Assembly: GCA_028277985.1 (NCBI GenBank)
Contig: JANQFG010000213.1
Coordinates: 1 to 50,267, forward strand
Source: a bacterium
GTDB taxonomy: Bacteria; Desulfobacterota; DSWW01
Direction of reading: 5' to 3'
Length of the DNA stretch: 50,267 bases
The notes beneath the pieces were generated by a model. That model did no database searches. It saw only the letters and a program-made list of their open reading frames with translations, and had not been told where the DNA came from. Below are positions 8,655 through 15,451 of the stretch, piece by piece. The first letter of the stretch is position 1. The number at the start of each line of letters is the position of its first letter. A program made the translations under genes and the position numbers.

Positions 8655-9116
8655 TCACTCTTCCCTAAACAGGAGCGTGGAAACCTCAAAGCTCTTCATG
8701 CTCCCCTTCCATGGATACGCGCAAGCAACCGTGACCTCCCGAATTCCGTTGAACACGGAGGAAGCCTCCGTGACCCACCGCCTGCGCATGTCTATGTAAG
8801 GGCCGTCGGTCAAGATCTCCTCACCTCCCGCCGCGATTTCGTTCCCCGACATGAAGGAAAACCTGATTTCCTCCATCCTCTCCTGCGCACAGAACGTGGC
8901 CTTGGTTGCCCAGGTGTCTTCCTCCTCAAGGTCGCCGATCACCTTGAGAAGGCCGGCGAAGCCGAGGATGCCGAACCCGGTGACGACAACGGCGACCAGT
9001 ACCTCGAGGAGCGTGAATCCCCGGGAACATGCTTTGCCGTGCTGCCATTCCTGCTTTTTCAGGTGGAAGCAGCCCCGGTTCACCCATTGCCTACGTTGGT
9101 AGCCATTTGCCGCCAT
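8655..9116 (-). CDS. pilV: PilV-like minor pseudopilin
   Basis: This 153-residue product carries a canonical class III prepilin signal: a basic leader ending CSRG, then FTLLEVLVAVVVTGFGILGF with Glu at +5. Glu+5 and the 'VAVVV..GFGILG' helix match the PilV/GspI class. The ATG at 9116 is preferred over a TTG at 9137. The start lies inside the end of the fimT gene (26-bp overlap), showing coupling. The rest shows AQERMEEIRFSFMSG, similar to PilV sequences that follow the helix with a short acidic stretch. Confidence 0.85.
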   Translation of the reverse strand: MAANGYQRRQWVNRGCFHLKKQEWQHGKACSRGFTLLEVLVAVVVTGFGILGFAGLLKVIGDLEEEDTWATKATFCAQERMEEIRFSFMSGNEIAAGGEEILTDGPYIDMRRRWVTEASSVFNGIREVTVACAYPWKGSMKSFEVSTLLFREE

Positions 9117-9759
9117 CTTGGCATTCCGATTTCGCAAAGGGGTCGTAGATCCAGGTCTGAAGACGTCCCGTTGTCAGAAGCACACTCAGGGCACGCATGC
9201 GGTCCGCACGGTTCGAAAGGTCCTGTTCCGGGATCAGATAGACGGATCCACAGCGGTCGGCGGTTCCGGACGGAAGGAAACGGATCTCGTGATCCTTCAG
9301 ATGAATTCCTGAGGAATCGACCGGCTTGCATCCGCTTGTTCGGACCACCCCTTCGGCCGTTCCGAAGGCGACGCCGGGATGCTCTTCCTGAAGGTCGAGC
9401 CTTCTCACCATCACGATCTCCTCTTCCCCATTCTCGTTCTCGGTGGCGTGAAAAACACTGATGGTGGATTCCTTCGAACTCAGGATGACGCGGAAGCTGG
9501 TCCCCATACGAACGGCGCCCCATCGTGACCACTCGAGCAGGGCGACGACTTCCCCCAAGGCTCTGTCCACGCGAGCCGCCGGCAGTATGCCCTGGAGCCC
9601 CTGGAAACAGACCAGGGTCAATAGCCCGAGGAGGGTGCAGCAGACCAGAAGCTCTACGAGAGTGAATCCAGCCGTTCCGCTTCCAGACCCTTTAAAGACC
9701 CTGTGCGCCCGGTTTTCGAGAATCGTTGCTTGGCAAGAGGTTTTCTGCTTTGGTTCCAT
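9091..9759 (-). CDS. fimT: GspH/FimT-type minor pseudopilin
   Basis: This 222-residue protein has a prepilin site ending GSGSGTAG followed by FTLVELLVCCTLLGLL with Glu at +5. After the helix comes ARVDRALGEVVALLEWSRWGAVRMG, the typical GspH/FimT segment, then a beta-rich domain. The ATG at 9759 gives a leader of about 31 residues; a TTG at 9813 is excluded because it lies within the -24/-12 promoter at 9809-9824. It is the first gene of the fimT-pilV-pilW-pilX group and, from the promoter, likely sigma-54 dependent. Confidence 0.85.
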   Translation of the reverse strand: MEPKQKTSCQATILENRAHRVFKGSGSGTAGFTLVELLVCCTLLGLLTLVCFQGLQGILPAARVDRALGEVVALLEWSRWGAVRMGTSFRVILSSKESTISVFHATENENGEEEIVMVRRLDLQEEHPGVAFGTAEGVVRTSGCKPVDSSGIHLKDHEIRFLPSGTADRCGSVYLIPEQDLSNRADRMRALSVLLTTGRLQTWIYDPFAKSECQDGGKWLPT

Positions 9760-9808
9760 CGGTAGAGGACTCTTTCCCCATTCAGAATGAACCTCGACCT
9801 TGGCCTGC

Positions 9809-9824
9809 AGCAAAGACCATGCCG
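9809..9824 (-). promoter_or_regulatory. Sigma-54 (-24/-12) promoter of the minor pilin operon
   Basis: On the minus strand the sequence CGGCATGGTCTTTGCT matches the consensus TGGCACGNNNNTTGCW except at positions 1 and 6. The GG and GC cores are exactly 10 nt apart. It lies about 50 bp before the fimT ATG. Confidence 0.75.
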
Positions 9825-9970
9825 ACGGGAAGGATCACCTCGCGGGATGGAGCGGACGCCTTTCTTCAGATGTTGTAAAAAGCAGACGGCCGCTCAAGGC
9901 CTCATGTCAGGAGCTGTGGCGAGAAGGGAAAGACGTGGAAGGGAGTACATAGCAGACTGGATCCGCAGCA

Positions 9971-9991
9971 CTGGAATCCGAACGATTCCAG
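9971..9991. repeat. Inverted repeat CTGGAATC/GATTCCAG upstream of fimT promoter
   Basis: Two perfect 8-nt arms flank a 5-nt centre (CGAAC). It is about 150 bp upstream of the fimT -24 element, a usual distance for an enhancer site of a sigma-54 activator. No T-run follows on the minus strand, so a terminator role for the preceding regulator gene is less likely. Confidence 0.4.
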
Positions 9992-10095
9992 CGGGTGGAG
10001 AAGGGGGCGTTTCTTCGCGAAGGAACTGCGGCGGTTTCGTCACACAGCGATGATTCGAAGCCGGGCCTTCGCGCCGGAGCGGTCCGGATCTCGCT

Positions 10096-11463
10096 TCAGG
10101 CCTGAATCCCGTATTCCTCGATCTTGTAGAGCAGCGTACGATGGCTGATCTCGAGCAGCCGGGCTGCGTGGGTTCGGTTTCCTTTCGTCCTCTCGAGAGC
10201 CTTGCCGATCAGGTCTCTTTCCATTTCCCGTGCAGCCTTCTTGATCGAAAGCGCTTTCTCCCCGGAGGCTGGGGATCCGGGTCGATTGCCGTCCAGGATA
10301 CGATCAGGCAGCTGATCCATCTGAATATGGTCTGTTTCGCTCAAGACCATGGCACGTTCGATCGTATTCTCGAGCTCCCGGACATTTCCCATCCACGTGT
10401 AGTCCATGAGCACGCCGACCGCCTCGTTCGCAATGCCCTGGATCCTCGTTTCCAGGAGCGTATTGCACTTCTTGATGAAGTGCTGGACGAGCAGGGGAAT
10501 ATCTTCGCGCCTGTCCCGAAGGGGCGGAAGATGGATCGGAATGACATTCAACCGGTAGTAAAGGTCCTCCCGAAACGTGCCTTTGGACACCTCCCGGGCC
10601 AGGTCTTTCACCGTTGCGGCGATGATGCGTACGTCCACCTTGTTGGTCTTCGTGTCCCCTACCCTTCGAATCTCCGAATCCTGGAGGACCCGCAGGATCT
10701 TCACCTGCAGGAATTTCGGAAGGTCCCCGATTTCGTCCAGAAGCAGGGTTCCCTTGTCCGCTTCTTCGAACAGGCCTTTCTTGTTGCGCGTCGCATCGGT
10801 GAAGGCACCCTTCACGTGACCGAACAGCTCGCTCTCCAGCAGGTTGTCCGGAATCGCGCCGCAGTTGATGGCCACGAAAGGTCCGTTGGATCGGTCGCTG
10901 TGATAGTGGATCGCCTTGGCGATCAGCTCTTTGCCCGTTCCGCTCTCTCCGGTGATCAGAACCGTGGTCTTGTAGTCGGCAACCTTTCGGACCGCGTCGA
11001 AGACCCTGTGCATCTCCTCGCTCTTCGCAATGATGTTCTCGAAGCTGTATTCCTTCTTGATCTCCTTTCGGAGCTGCATATTCTCCTTCCGGAGGCGCTC
11101 CCGCTCTTCCGCCTTCTTCAGGGTGAGGAGAATCTCGTCCGGCTTGAAGGGCTTGGAGACATAGTCGTATGCGCCCATCTTCATCGCCTCGATCGCATCG
11201 TCGATCGTGCCGTAAGCGGACATCATGATGACGGTGGCTGCCGTAAGCTGCTCCTCCGCCCTCTTCTTGAGGAAGGTCATACCGTCCATCTCGGGCATCC
11301 GGATGTCGCACAAGATGATGTCGTAGTGATGATCCCGGATTCGCTTGAGGGCATCCGCCCCGTTGCCCGCCATGTCGGCCTGGTAGTTGTGCTTCCGAAG
11401 GAAGGCGGAAAGCATGTGACGCATGTTTTCTTCGTCATCCACGATGAGTAGCTGTTGTTCCAT
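10096..11463 (-). CDS. Sigma-54-dependent response regulator, NtrC family
   Basis: This 455-residue protein has a receiver domain (about 4-120, phospho-acceptor Asp53 in LCDIRMPEMDG), an AAA+ sigma-54 activation domain with Walker A GESGTGKE and Walker B-type TLLLDEIGDLP, and a Fis-type helix-turn-helix at the C-terminus (GNRTHAARLLEISHRTLLYKI). The sigma-54 contact loop reads GAFTDA instead of the usual GAFTGA. The ATG at 11463 begins MEQQLLIVDDEE and has an AGGAG site; it lies 29 bp inside the end of the kinase gene upstream. It is a partner of that kinase. It is a second activator besides PilR in this locus, and its targets cannot be read from the sequence. Confidence 0.93.
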   Translation of the reverse strand: MEQQLLIVDDEENMRHMLSAFLRKHNYQADMAGNGADALKRIRDHHYDIILCDIRMPEMDGMTFLKKRAEEQLTAATVIMMSAYGTIDDAIEAMKMGAYDYVSKPFKPDEILLTLKKAEERERLRKENMQLRKEIKKEYSFENIIAKSEEMHRVFDAVRKVADYKTTVLITGESGTGKELIAKAIHYHSDRSNGPFVAINCGAIPDNLLESELFGHVKGAFTDATRNKKGLFEEADKGTLLLDEIGDLPKFLQVKILRVLQDSEIRRVGDTKTNKVDVRIIAATVKDLAREVSKGTFREDLYYRLNVIPIHLPPLRDRREDIPLLVQHFIKKCNTLLETRIQGIANEAVGVLMDYTWMGNVRELENTIERAMVLSETDHIQMDQLPDRILDGNRPGSPASGEKALSIKKAAREMERDLIGKALERTKGNRTHAARLLEISHRTLLYKIEEYGIQA

Positions 11464-13153
11464 CTTGCAGCATCTCCTGTCTAGGGGAGCGGAGGTTCTC
11501 TTCGTCAGCCTCCAGGACGGGCATTCGTATCCTGACCTGGGTGCTTTCGTTCGGTCCACTGGTGATTCGAATGTCACCGTGGAAGGATTCAATAATGCGT
11601 TGGCTCACGGAGAGCCCGAGGCCGGTACCGCGTCCCGCCTCCTTGGTCGTGAAGAAAGGATCGAATACCCGCGGCAGATCTTCCGAGGAGATCCCTGGGC
11701 CCGTGTCGACCACCTCGATTTCGACGATGCCCTGGCCCTCCAGAAAGGGCCACTTTCTGGCCGGGTTCTGCTTCCGGAGCAGACGGTAGTCGATGCCGGG
11801 CGGATCGTCCTCGCGCCGGGCCGGGCCCTGCACTTTCTTTTGCGGGGGAGAATCGTAGCGACACGCCCGGGAGGTCACCCGAAGAGAGCCCTCGCCGTTC
11901 ATGGCGTCTTTCGCATTGAGAAAGAGGTTGACCAGGACTTGTTGTACCTGTCCAGGATCAACGGCGACCCGGGGCAAGCGACTCTCGAGCGAGATTTCGA
12001 ACCGGACGCCGCGGAACTCCCGCTGCCTCTTCAACATGCTCACCGTGTCCTGGACGATCTCATTCAGATCGGAGGGGACGATCTTTCGCGGGGACGGCTT
12101 CGAGTACTCACGAAGATCCCGGACGATGCCGTCGATCCGCAGAATCTCTTTCTCCACTCGCTTGAGGTAGTCCATCTGCTCCTGCGGTTCATCGACTCCC
12201 TGTTCCAGCATCGTGATGTAGCCCAGAACCGCCCCGAGGGGGTTGCCGATCTCGTGTGCGATCCCTGCTGCGAGGAGCCCTACCGAGGCAAGTTTCTCCG
12301 ACTGAATGACCTCCTCCTGCCTGTCTTTCAACTCGTGGTTCATCTTCTGGAGGCGCTTCACGTTCTCGTTCAAAGCCCTTTCGTGCGCCTTGAGCTTCTC
12401 GGCCATGGTGTTGAACGTGTGGGCGAGCAGGCCGACTTCGTTCTCTCCCTTCGGTTCGACGTTTTGTTGCAGGTCGCCGTCGGCAACCCGCTGCATGACG
12501 CGAATCGTGCTGTCCAGGGGCTGGACGAGGGTGCGGGAAATCAGGATGGTCCCGAAGATCAGAAAGACCAGGCTGCCCAGAACCATATAGATGAGGATGA
12601 ACTTTACGGTCTGCCGTGCGCTGGCAAGGACACCCTCCAGAGACAGCGTTGCGAGGATTCCTCCCACCTTTTCGCCGGACCTCAGCAAGGGAAAGGCGAA
12701 AGTTGCCTGGTGAAAGGACCCGAACAAGTGGGGTTTCCCGTCGAGCCTCGTACACGGCTCATCGGTCCGGAAGGAGGTCTGAAGGGCTTCTTCGCCCCCG
12801 GGGATGCCGGAGAGGCCCTCATCGGTCGAGGCCAGAACGCGTAGCTCCGGGTCTACGACCAGGAGCTCGATCCGTGAATCCTTGTCCTGGTAGCGACGCA
12901 TCAAGGCGTGCAGTGACTTGTAGCGATCCGGCTCTTCTGGAACGCTCCTCATGGGGCCGGCCGGAAGGATTTCGAGCGTTTCCTCGGCAAAGGACTCAAC
13001 AAGGAGCCTGCCCTGGAGCAGATGCTGCTGCAGTACATGTTTGCCGTTGATGAACCAGACGCCGAATCCTGTCAGGAACAAAGAGATCAAGGAGACGACA
13101 GCAAGGTTCCCGAGGATCTCGAAGCGGAGTCCTCTGAATCGCCCGACGCGCAT
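11435..13153 (-). CDS. Membrane sensor histidine kinase with HAMP domain
   Basis: This 572-residue kinase has a first membrane segment (about 13-33), a periplasmic sensor region (about 35-185), a second membrane segment (about 187-208), HAMP (about 209-262), a coiled coil, then HisKA with AAGIAHEIGNPLG as H-box and a HATPase domain with NLFLNAKDAM, VVDTGPGISSEDLP and GTGLGLSVSQRI. Between the N-box and G1-box is an insert of about 50 residues rich in Arg, Pro and Lys. It is of the AtoS/ZraS type and is paired by a 29-bp overlap with the NtrC-type regulator. An AAGGA site precedes the ATG. What it senses is unknown. Confidence 0.93.
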   Translation of the reverse strand: MRVGRFRGLRFEILGNLAVVSLISLFLTGFGVWFINGKHVLQQHLLQGRLLVESFAEETLEILPAGPMRSVPEEPDRYKSLHALMRRYQDKDSRIELLVVDPELRVLASTDEGLSGIPGGEEALQTSFRTDEPCTRLDGKPHLFGSFHQATFAFPLLRSGEKVGGILATLSLEGVLASARQTVKFILIYMVLGSLVFLIFGTILISRTLVQPLDSTIRVMQRVADGDLQQNVEPKGENEVGLLAHTFNTMAEKLKAHERALNENVKRLQKMNHELKDRQEEVIQSEKLASVGLLAAGIAHEIGNPLGAVLGYITMLEQGVDEPQEQMDYLKRVEKEILRIDGIVRDLREYSKPSPRKIVPSDLNEIVQDTVSMLKRQREFRGVRFEISLESRLPRVAVDPGQVQQVLVNLFLNAKDAMNGEGSLRVTSRACRYDSPPQKKVQGPARREDDPPGIDYRLLRKQNPARKWPFLEGQGIVEIEVVDTGPGISSEDLPRVFDPFFTTKEAGRGTGLGLSVSQRIIESFHGDIRITSGPNESTQVRIRMPVLEADEENLRSPRQEMLQDGTTATHRG

Positions 13154-13314
13154 GGCTGGGTTTCCTTCTCCCTTGGAGCTTGCTAGGTCTGTATGAAAAT
13201 TTTTCGGTTGGAAGGTGCAAAAAGTTTAGGGCACCACCGTGCTGAGCGACCGTTCAGAACGTCTTGGAGGAAGGCGAAATCCACTGTAAGTTACTTTTTT
13301 GAAAAGAGTTTCTC

Positions 13315-14106
13315 TCAGGAAGGCAGCAGGGACCAGTAGGCCTGGATGAGGCGATCCCCGACGAGAAGATAGAGGAACGAGGCACCGGAAAGAAAGGGGC
13401 CGAAGGGGATGGGCACCTGCCCGTTCGTCCGTCGGACCAACATCAGGGTGATTCCCACGATGGAGGCGATCAGGGAACCCCCGAAGATGGTGAAGACGAC
13501 TCCCTTCCACCCTGTGAATGCGCCGATCATGGCCAGGAGCTTGATATCACCGCCTCCGATGCCCTCCTGTTTTCGTACCGCTTCGTAGGCCATGCCCACC
13601 AGCAGCAGGGATCCTCCACCGAGCGCCAGCCCCAGCAGAGAATCGACCAGGCCCGTGATGGGTGCCACGGCGGCGACCAGGACTCCGATCAGAATGCCCG
13701 GCAGGCTGATTTCGTCCGGAATGATGCGGTGATCCAGATCGATCACGCTTACCACCAGGAGGGACGCCGCATAGGGGAAATAGATGCAGTAGGCGATCCC
13801 CGCGCCGAAGCGGTAGTAGACAAGCCATGACAGGAGCCCCGTGATCGCCTCGATGAGAGGGTAGCGAAGCGGTATGCCCGTTCCGCAGTGCCGGCACTTG
13901 CCCCTGAGAAACAGATAGCTGACGAGTGGGATATTGTCATACCAGGCGATCGTCTGGTTGCACGACGGGCAGCCCGAACGAGGTCGTACGATCGACACGT
14001 CCCGTGGGAGCCGGTATATGCAGACGTTCAGGAAGCTTCCCAGGACCAGTCCGATGAGGATGGTGAGCAGGTCGAAGATCCATGGATGCAGTTCCAGCGT
14101 TTCCAT
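13315..14106 (-). CDS. pilD: Prepilin peptidase / N-methyltransferase PilD
   Basis: This 263-residue polytopic membrane enzyme cleaves the prepilin leader and N-methylates the new N-terminus. The cytoplasmic zinc-type loop has two CxxC pairs (Cys46/Cys49 and Cys71/Cys74) within a 29-residue span. The aspartic protease residues lie in VIDLDHRIIPDE (Asp123/Asp125) and in EGIGGGDIKLL (Asp187, GxGDxK motif). The remaining length is hydrophobic membrane helices. It lies 250 bp downstream of pilA with its own candidate promoter. Its substrates in this window should be PilA, FimT, PilV, PilW, PilX and perhaps the short pilin-like protein. Confidence 0.95.
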   Translation of the reverse strand: METLELHPWIFDLLTILIGLVLGSFLNVCIYRLPRDVSIVRPRSGCPSCNQTIAWYDNIPLVSYLFLRGKCRHCGTGIPLRYPLIEAITGLLSWLVYYRFGAGIAYCIYFPYAASLLVVSVIDLDHRIIPDEISLPGILIGVLVAAVAPITGLVDSLLGLALGGGSLLLVGMAYEAVRKQEGIGGGDIKLLAMIGAFTGWKGVVFTIFGGSLIASIVGITLMLVRRTNGQVPIPFGPFLSGASFLYLLVGDRLIQAYWSLLPS

Positions 14107-14137
14107 GACGGGGTGTCTCCACTTGGGTTTGGGGACA

Positions 14138-14165
14138 ACTATAAAGAAATCGGCTGGTTTTTCAA
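14138..14165 (-). promoter_or_regulatory. Candidate sigma-70 promoter of pilD
   Basis: On the minus strand TTGAAA (14160-14165), a 16-nt spacer, and TATAGT (14138-14143) are seen about 32 bp before the pilD ATG. Both hexamers match 5 of 6 consensus positions. Confidence 0.6.
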
Positions 14166-14227
14166 GGAGGCTGTTAGCTCGAGCGAATTGTGCGGGACGG
14201 CATGGACAGATGGGGGCGCTTGGAGGA

Positions 14228-14258
14228 GGTCAAAGGTGAAAGGTCAAAGGACAAAGGG
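14228..14258. repeat. Tandem heptamers (GGTCAAA-like), pilA-pilD junction
   Basis: Four consecutive 7-nt units beginning GG are seen (GGTCAAA, GGTGAAA, again GGTCAAA, then GGACAAA). It is one of a group of such arrays in this window that lie at gene junctions. Confidence 0.6.
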
Positions 14259-14315
14259 CCCGTCCCCCCGGCCGTGCATGGCCTCATCACTGACAGGGTG
14301 GTGGGGTCGGGATGG

Positions 14316-14345
14316 CCTGACCCCTGACCCCTGATACCTGGACCC
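14316..14345. repeat. Tandem heptamers (CCTGACC-like), 3' of pilA
   Basis: Four 7-nt units beginning CCT follow directly after the pilA stop, in opposite orientation to the block at 14228. It includes CCTGATACC (14330-14338), the complement of GGTATCAGG. The two blocks could form an imperfect stem in the pilA 3' region. Confidence 0.6.
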
Positions 14346-14356
14346 TTTCCGGTCGA

Positions 14357-14764
14357 TTACGGACAAGCGGCGTCCTCGCCCTTCTGGTTGTCCTGATCGA
14401 GGCAGAACTTCTTCCCGGCGTCGGGACCGCCCGCCTTGCCGGTGGCGATTGCGGTGAACTGCTGTCCCACAAGGAAGGTGACCACCGAGTATTCGTAGAG
14501 CAGATTGGCCGGGTCTCCGGGCCGGAAGTCAGGCAGTGCCAGCATCAGGGCCGCAGTATCTGCGGCGTCGATGTAGGTACCTTGCTCGGCGCGACGCTTC
14601 TCTTCGAGCAATTTGATGATCTCCAAGTTGGACTTGTACTCCGTCCGTTTCCCTCTTTTCTGAATGCCCAAATACGTGGGAATTGCGATAGCGGAGATGA
14701 TGCCGATAATGGCTACAACGATCATTAGTTCGGTAAGCGAAAACCCTCGCCGATCGTGTCTCAT
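14357..14764 (-). CDS. pilA: Type IV pilin PilA (major pilin)
   Basis: This 135-residue prepilin has a short leader MRHDRRG followed by FSLTELMIVVAIIGI, the classical type IVa signal with Glu+5, and the continuing helix AIPTYLGIQKRGKRTE. Two Cys near the C-terminus (15 positions apart, in KKFC and DAAC) can form the disulphide D-loop typical of major pilins. A GGAG site is 9-10 nt before the ATG. It follows an 80-bp gap after the short pilin-like gene, and could be transcribed with it from the sigma-54 promoter at 15220. It is the best candidate for the major subunit in this window because of its size and canonical site. Confidence 0.93.
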   Translation of the reverse strand: MRHDRRGFSLTELMIVVAIIGIISAIAIPTYLGIQKRGKRTEYKSNLEIIKLLEEKRRAEQGTYIDAADTAALMLALPDFRPGDPANLLYEYSVVTFLVGQQFTAIATGKAGGPDAGKKFCLDQDNQKGEDAACP

Positions 14765-14843
14765 GGTTTCTGACTCCGTGTCAATTATTTGCCGTCAAGA
14801 TTCTCAACTATTACGGTTAAGTATTACGGGTGGTTGTCGTCCC

Positions 14844-15134
14844 TTATTGGGTCCGTTCTTCGTTTCTGATTTCATCGGTAACGACTACTTCGGCTCCGCT
14901 ATGGTCAATGCCCGTACCTGCCTTGGGCCCTACGCCTGTCTTGAGGACGGAGGCATCAAACCAACGAGGCATTTCTTCCTGGCAAGACGCCACAGACTCG
15001 AGCAGCCGCTCCATGCGGGAGTGGCTCTTCATGCGCATATAGGAGGGTACCGCGATGGATATGAGGATTCCGAAGACGCCGATGACGACGCCGATCTCAG
15101 AAAGTGTGAGGAGCCTTCTCCTGTCCTCGCCCAT
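14844..15134 (-). CDS. Short pilin-like protein with atypical prepilin site
   Basis: This 96-residue protein resembles the N-terminal half of PilA: RRRLLTLSEIGVVIGVFGILISIAVPSYMRM aligns with the PilA leader and helix in outline (basic leader, Glu at the +5 place, Pro22-type AVPSY). However the residue at the expected -1 position is Leu, not Gly, and +1 is Leu, not Phe. It has a single Cys and a short polar C-terminus. An AAGGTGG site precedes the ATG. It is 80 bp upstream of pilA and about 85 bp downstream of a strong -24/-12 sequence. It may be an uncleaved pilin relative or one processed poorly; a role in PilA export or stability is possible but inferred. Confidence 0.75.
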   Translation of the reverse strand: MGEDRRRLLTLSEIGVVIGVFGILISIAVPSYMRMKSHSRMERLLESVASCQEEMPRWFDASVLKTGVGPKAGTGIDHSGAEVVVTDEIRNEERTQ

Positions 15135-15219
15135 CGGTTTTCCACCTTGATAGTTGAGAATCGGCTTTTCGACAATAGGTCGGAGTCGACATGCCTACCC
15201 GCTTCCTCTTTCAGAATCA

Positions 15220-15235
15220 CGCAAAGCTCATGCCA
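15220..15235 (-). promoter_or_regulatory. Sigma-54 (-24/-12) promoter of the pilin-like gene and pilA
   Basis: On the minus strand TGGCATGAGCTTTGCG matches the consensus TGGCACGNNNNTTGCW at 10 of 12 defined positions, with GG and GC 10 nt apart. It lies about 85 bp before the ATG of the pilin-like gene. PilR, encoded immediately upstream, is the expected activator. Confidence 0.85.
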
Positions 15236-15261
15236 AGAAGGATCCCGGCAGAGGTATGCAA

Positions 15262-15350
15262 TGAGCGGCCACCCGGTGCCGACGGGGCCACGATCGCTTA
15301 AGTGTATGAGTTGCCACGGAAAAAAGAGACCTCTCCGATTCCGAAGTAGA
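15262..15350 (+). pseudogene. Possible cytochrome c fragment
   Basis: Read on the plus strand this stretch gives GHPVPTGPRSLKCMSCHG followed by basic residues and LRFR. The order 'GHPV ... LKCMSCHG ... L.R' resembles a haem-binding segment of multihaem c-type cytochromes. There is no start signal, only one intact CxxCH, and the frame overlaps regulatory DNA. It may be chance; confidence is low. Confidence 0.2.
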
Positions 15351-15411
15351 GTCCGGTTTGTATACAGCCACGCAGGACCACCGCGATCAAACCCGTGCTG
15401 GCAACAGTCGG

Positions 15412-15428
15412 GTGACAAGAATTGTCAC
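15412..15428. promoter_or_regulatory. 17-bp palindrome, candidate PilR-binding site
   Basis: GTGACAAGAATTGTCAC is a perfect palindrome with 7-nt arms around GAA. It is about 180 bp upstream of the -24/-12 promoter of the pilin-like gene, a typical enhancer distance. A related sequence (13/17 identical) lies next to the pilB sigma-54 promoter. Role as a PilR site is inferred. Confidence 0.5.
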
Positions 15429-15451
15429 TCAGATGACGAGTTACCGCAGCA

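Larger units (their letters stand above)
9760..10095. other. Regulatory intergenic region upstream of fimT
   Basis: About 336 bp separate the NtrC-type regulator gene from fimT. It contains the sigma-54 promoter at 9809-9824 and an 8-bp-arm inverted repeat at 9971-9991, roughly 150 bp upstream of it. The stretch 9900-9960 is purine-rich. No gene is supported here. Confidence 0.6.
15135..15451. other. Intergenic region pilR to pilin-like gene
   Basis: This 317-bp gap holds the sigma-54 promoter (15220-15235), a perfect 17-bp palindrome (15412-15428), and on the plus strand a short stretch (about 15262-15350) whose translation resembles part of a multihaem cytochrome c, including one CxxCH motif. 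No complete gene is supported. Confidence 0.6.

Noticed and set aside
10141..11451. Plus-strand open frame opposite the NtrC-type regulator
   Set aside because: The minus strand encodes a complete REC-AAA-Fis protein; the opposite frame has no start signal or motif.
14357..14764. Idea that PilA is a Geobacter-type conductive e-pilin
   Set aside because: The protein is 135 residues with a C-terminal disulphide loop; aromatic residues match only F1 and Y24 of the short e-pilin pattern.
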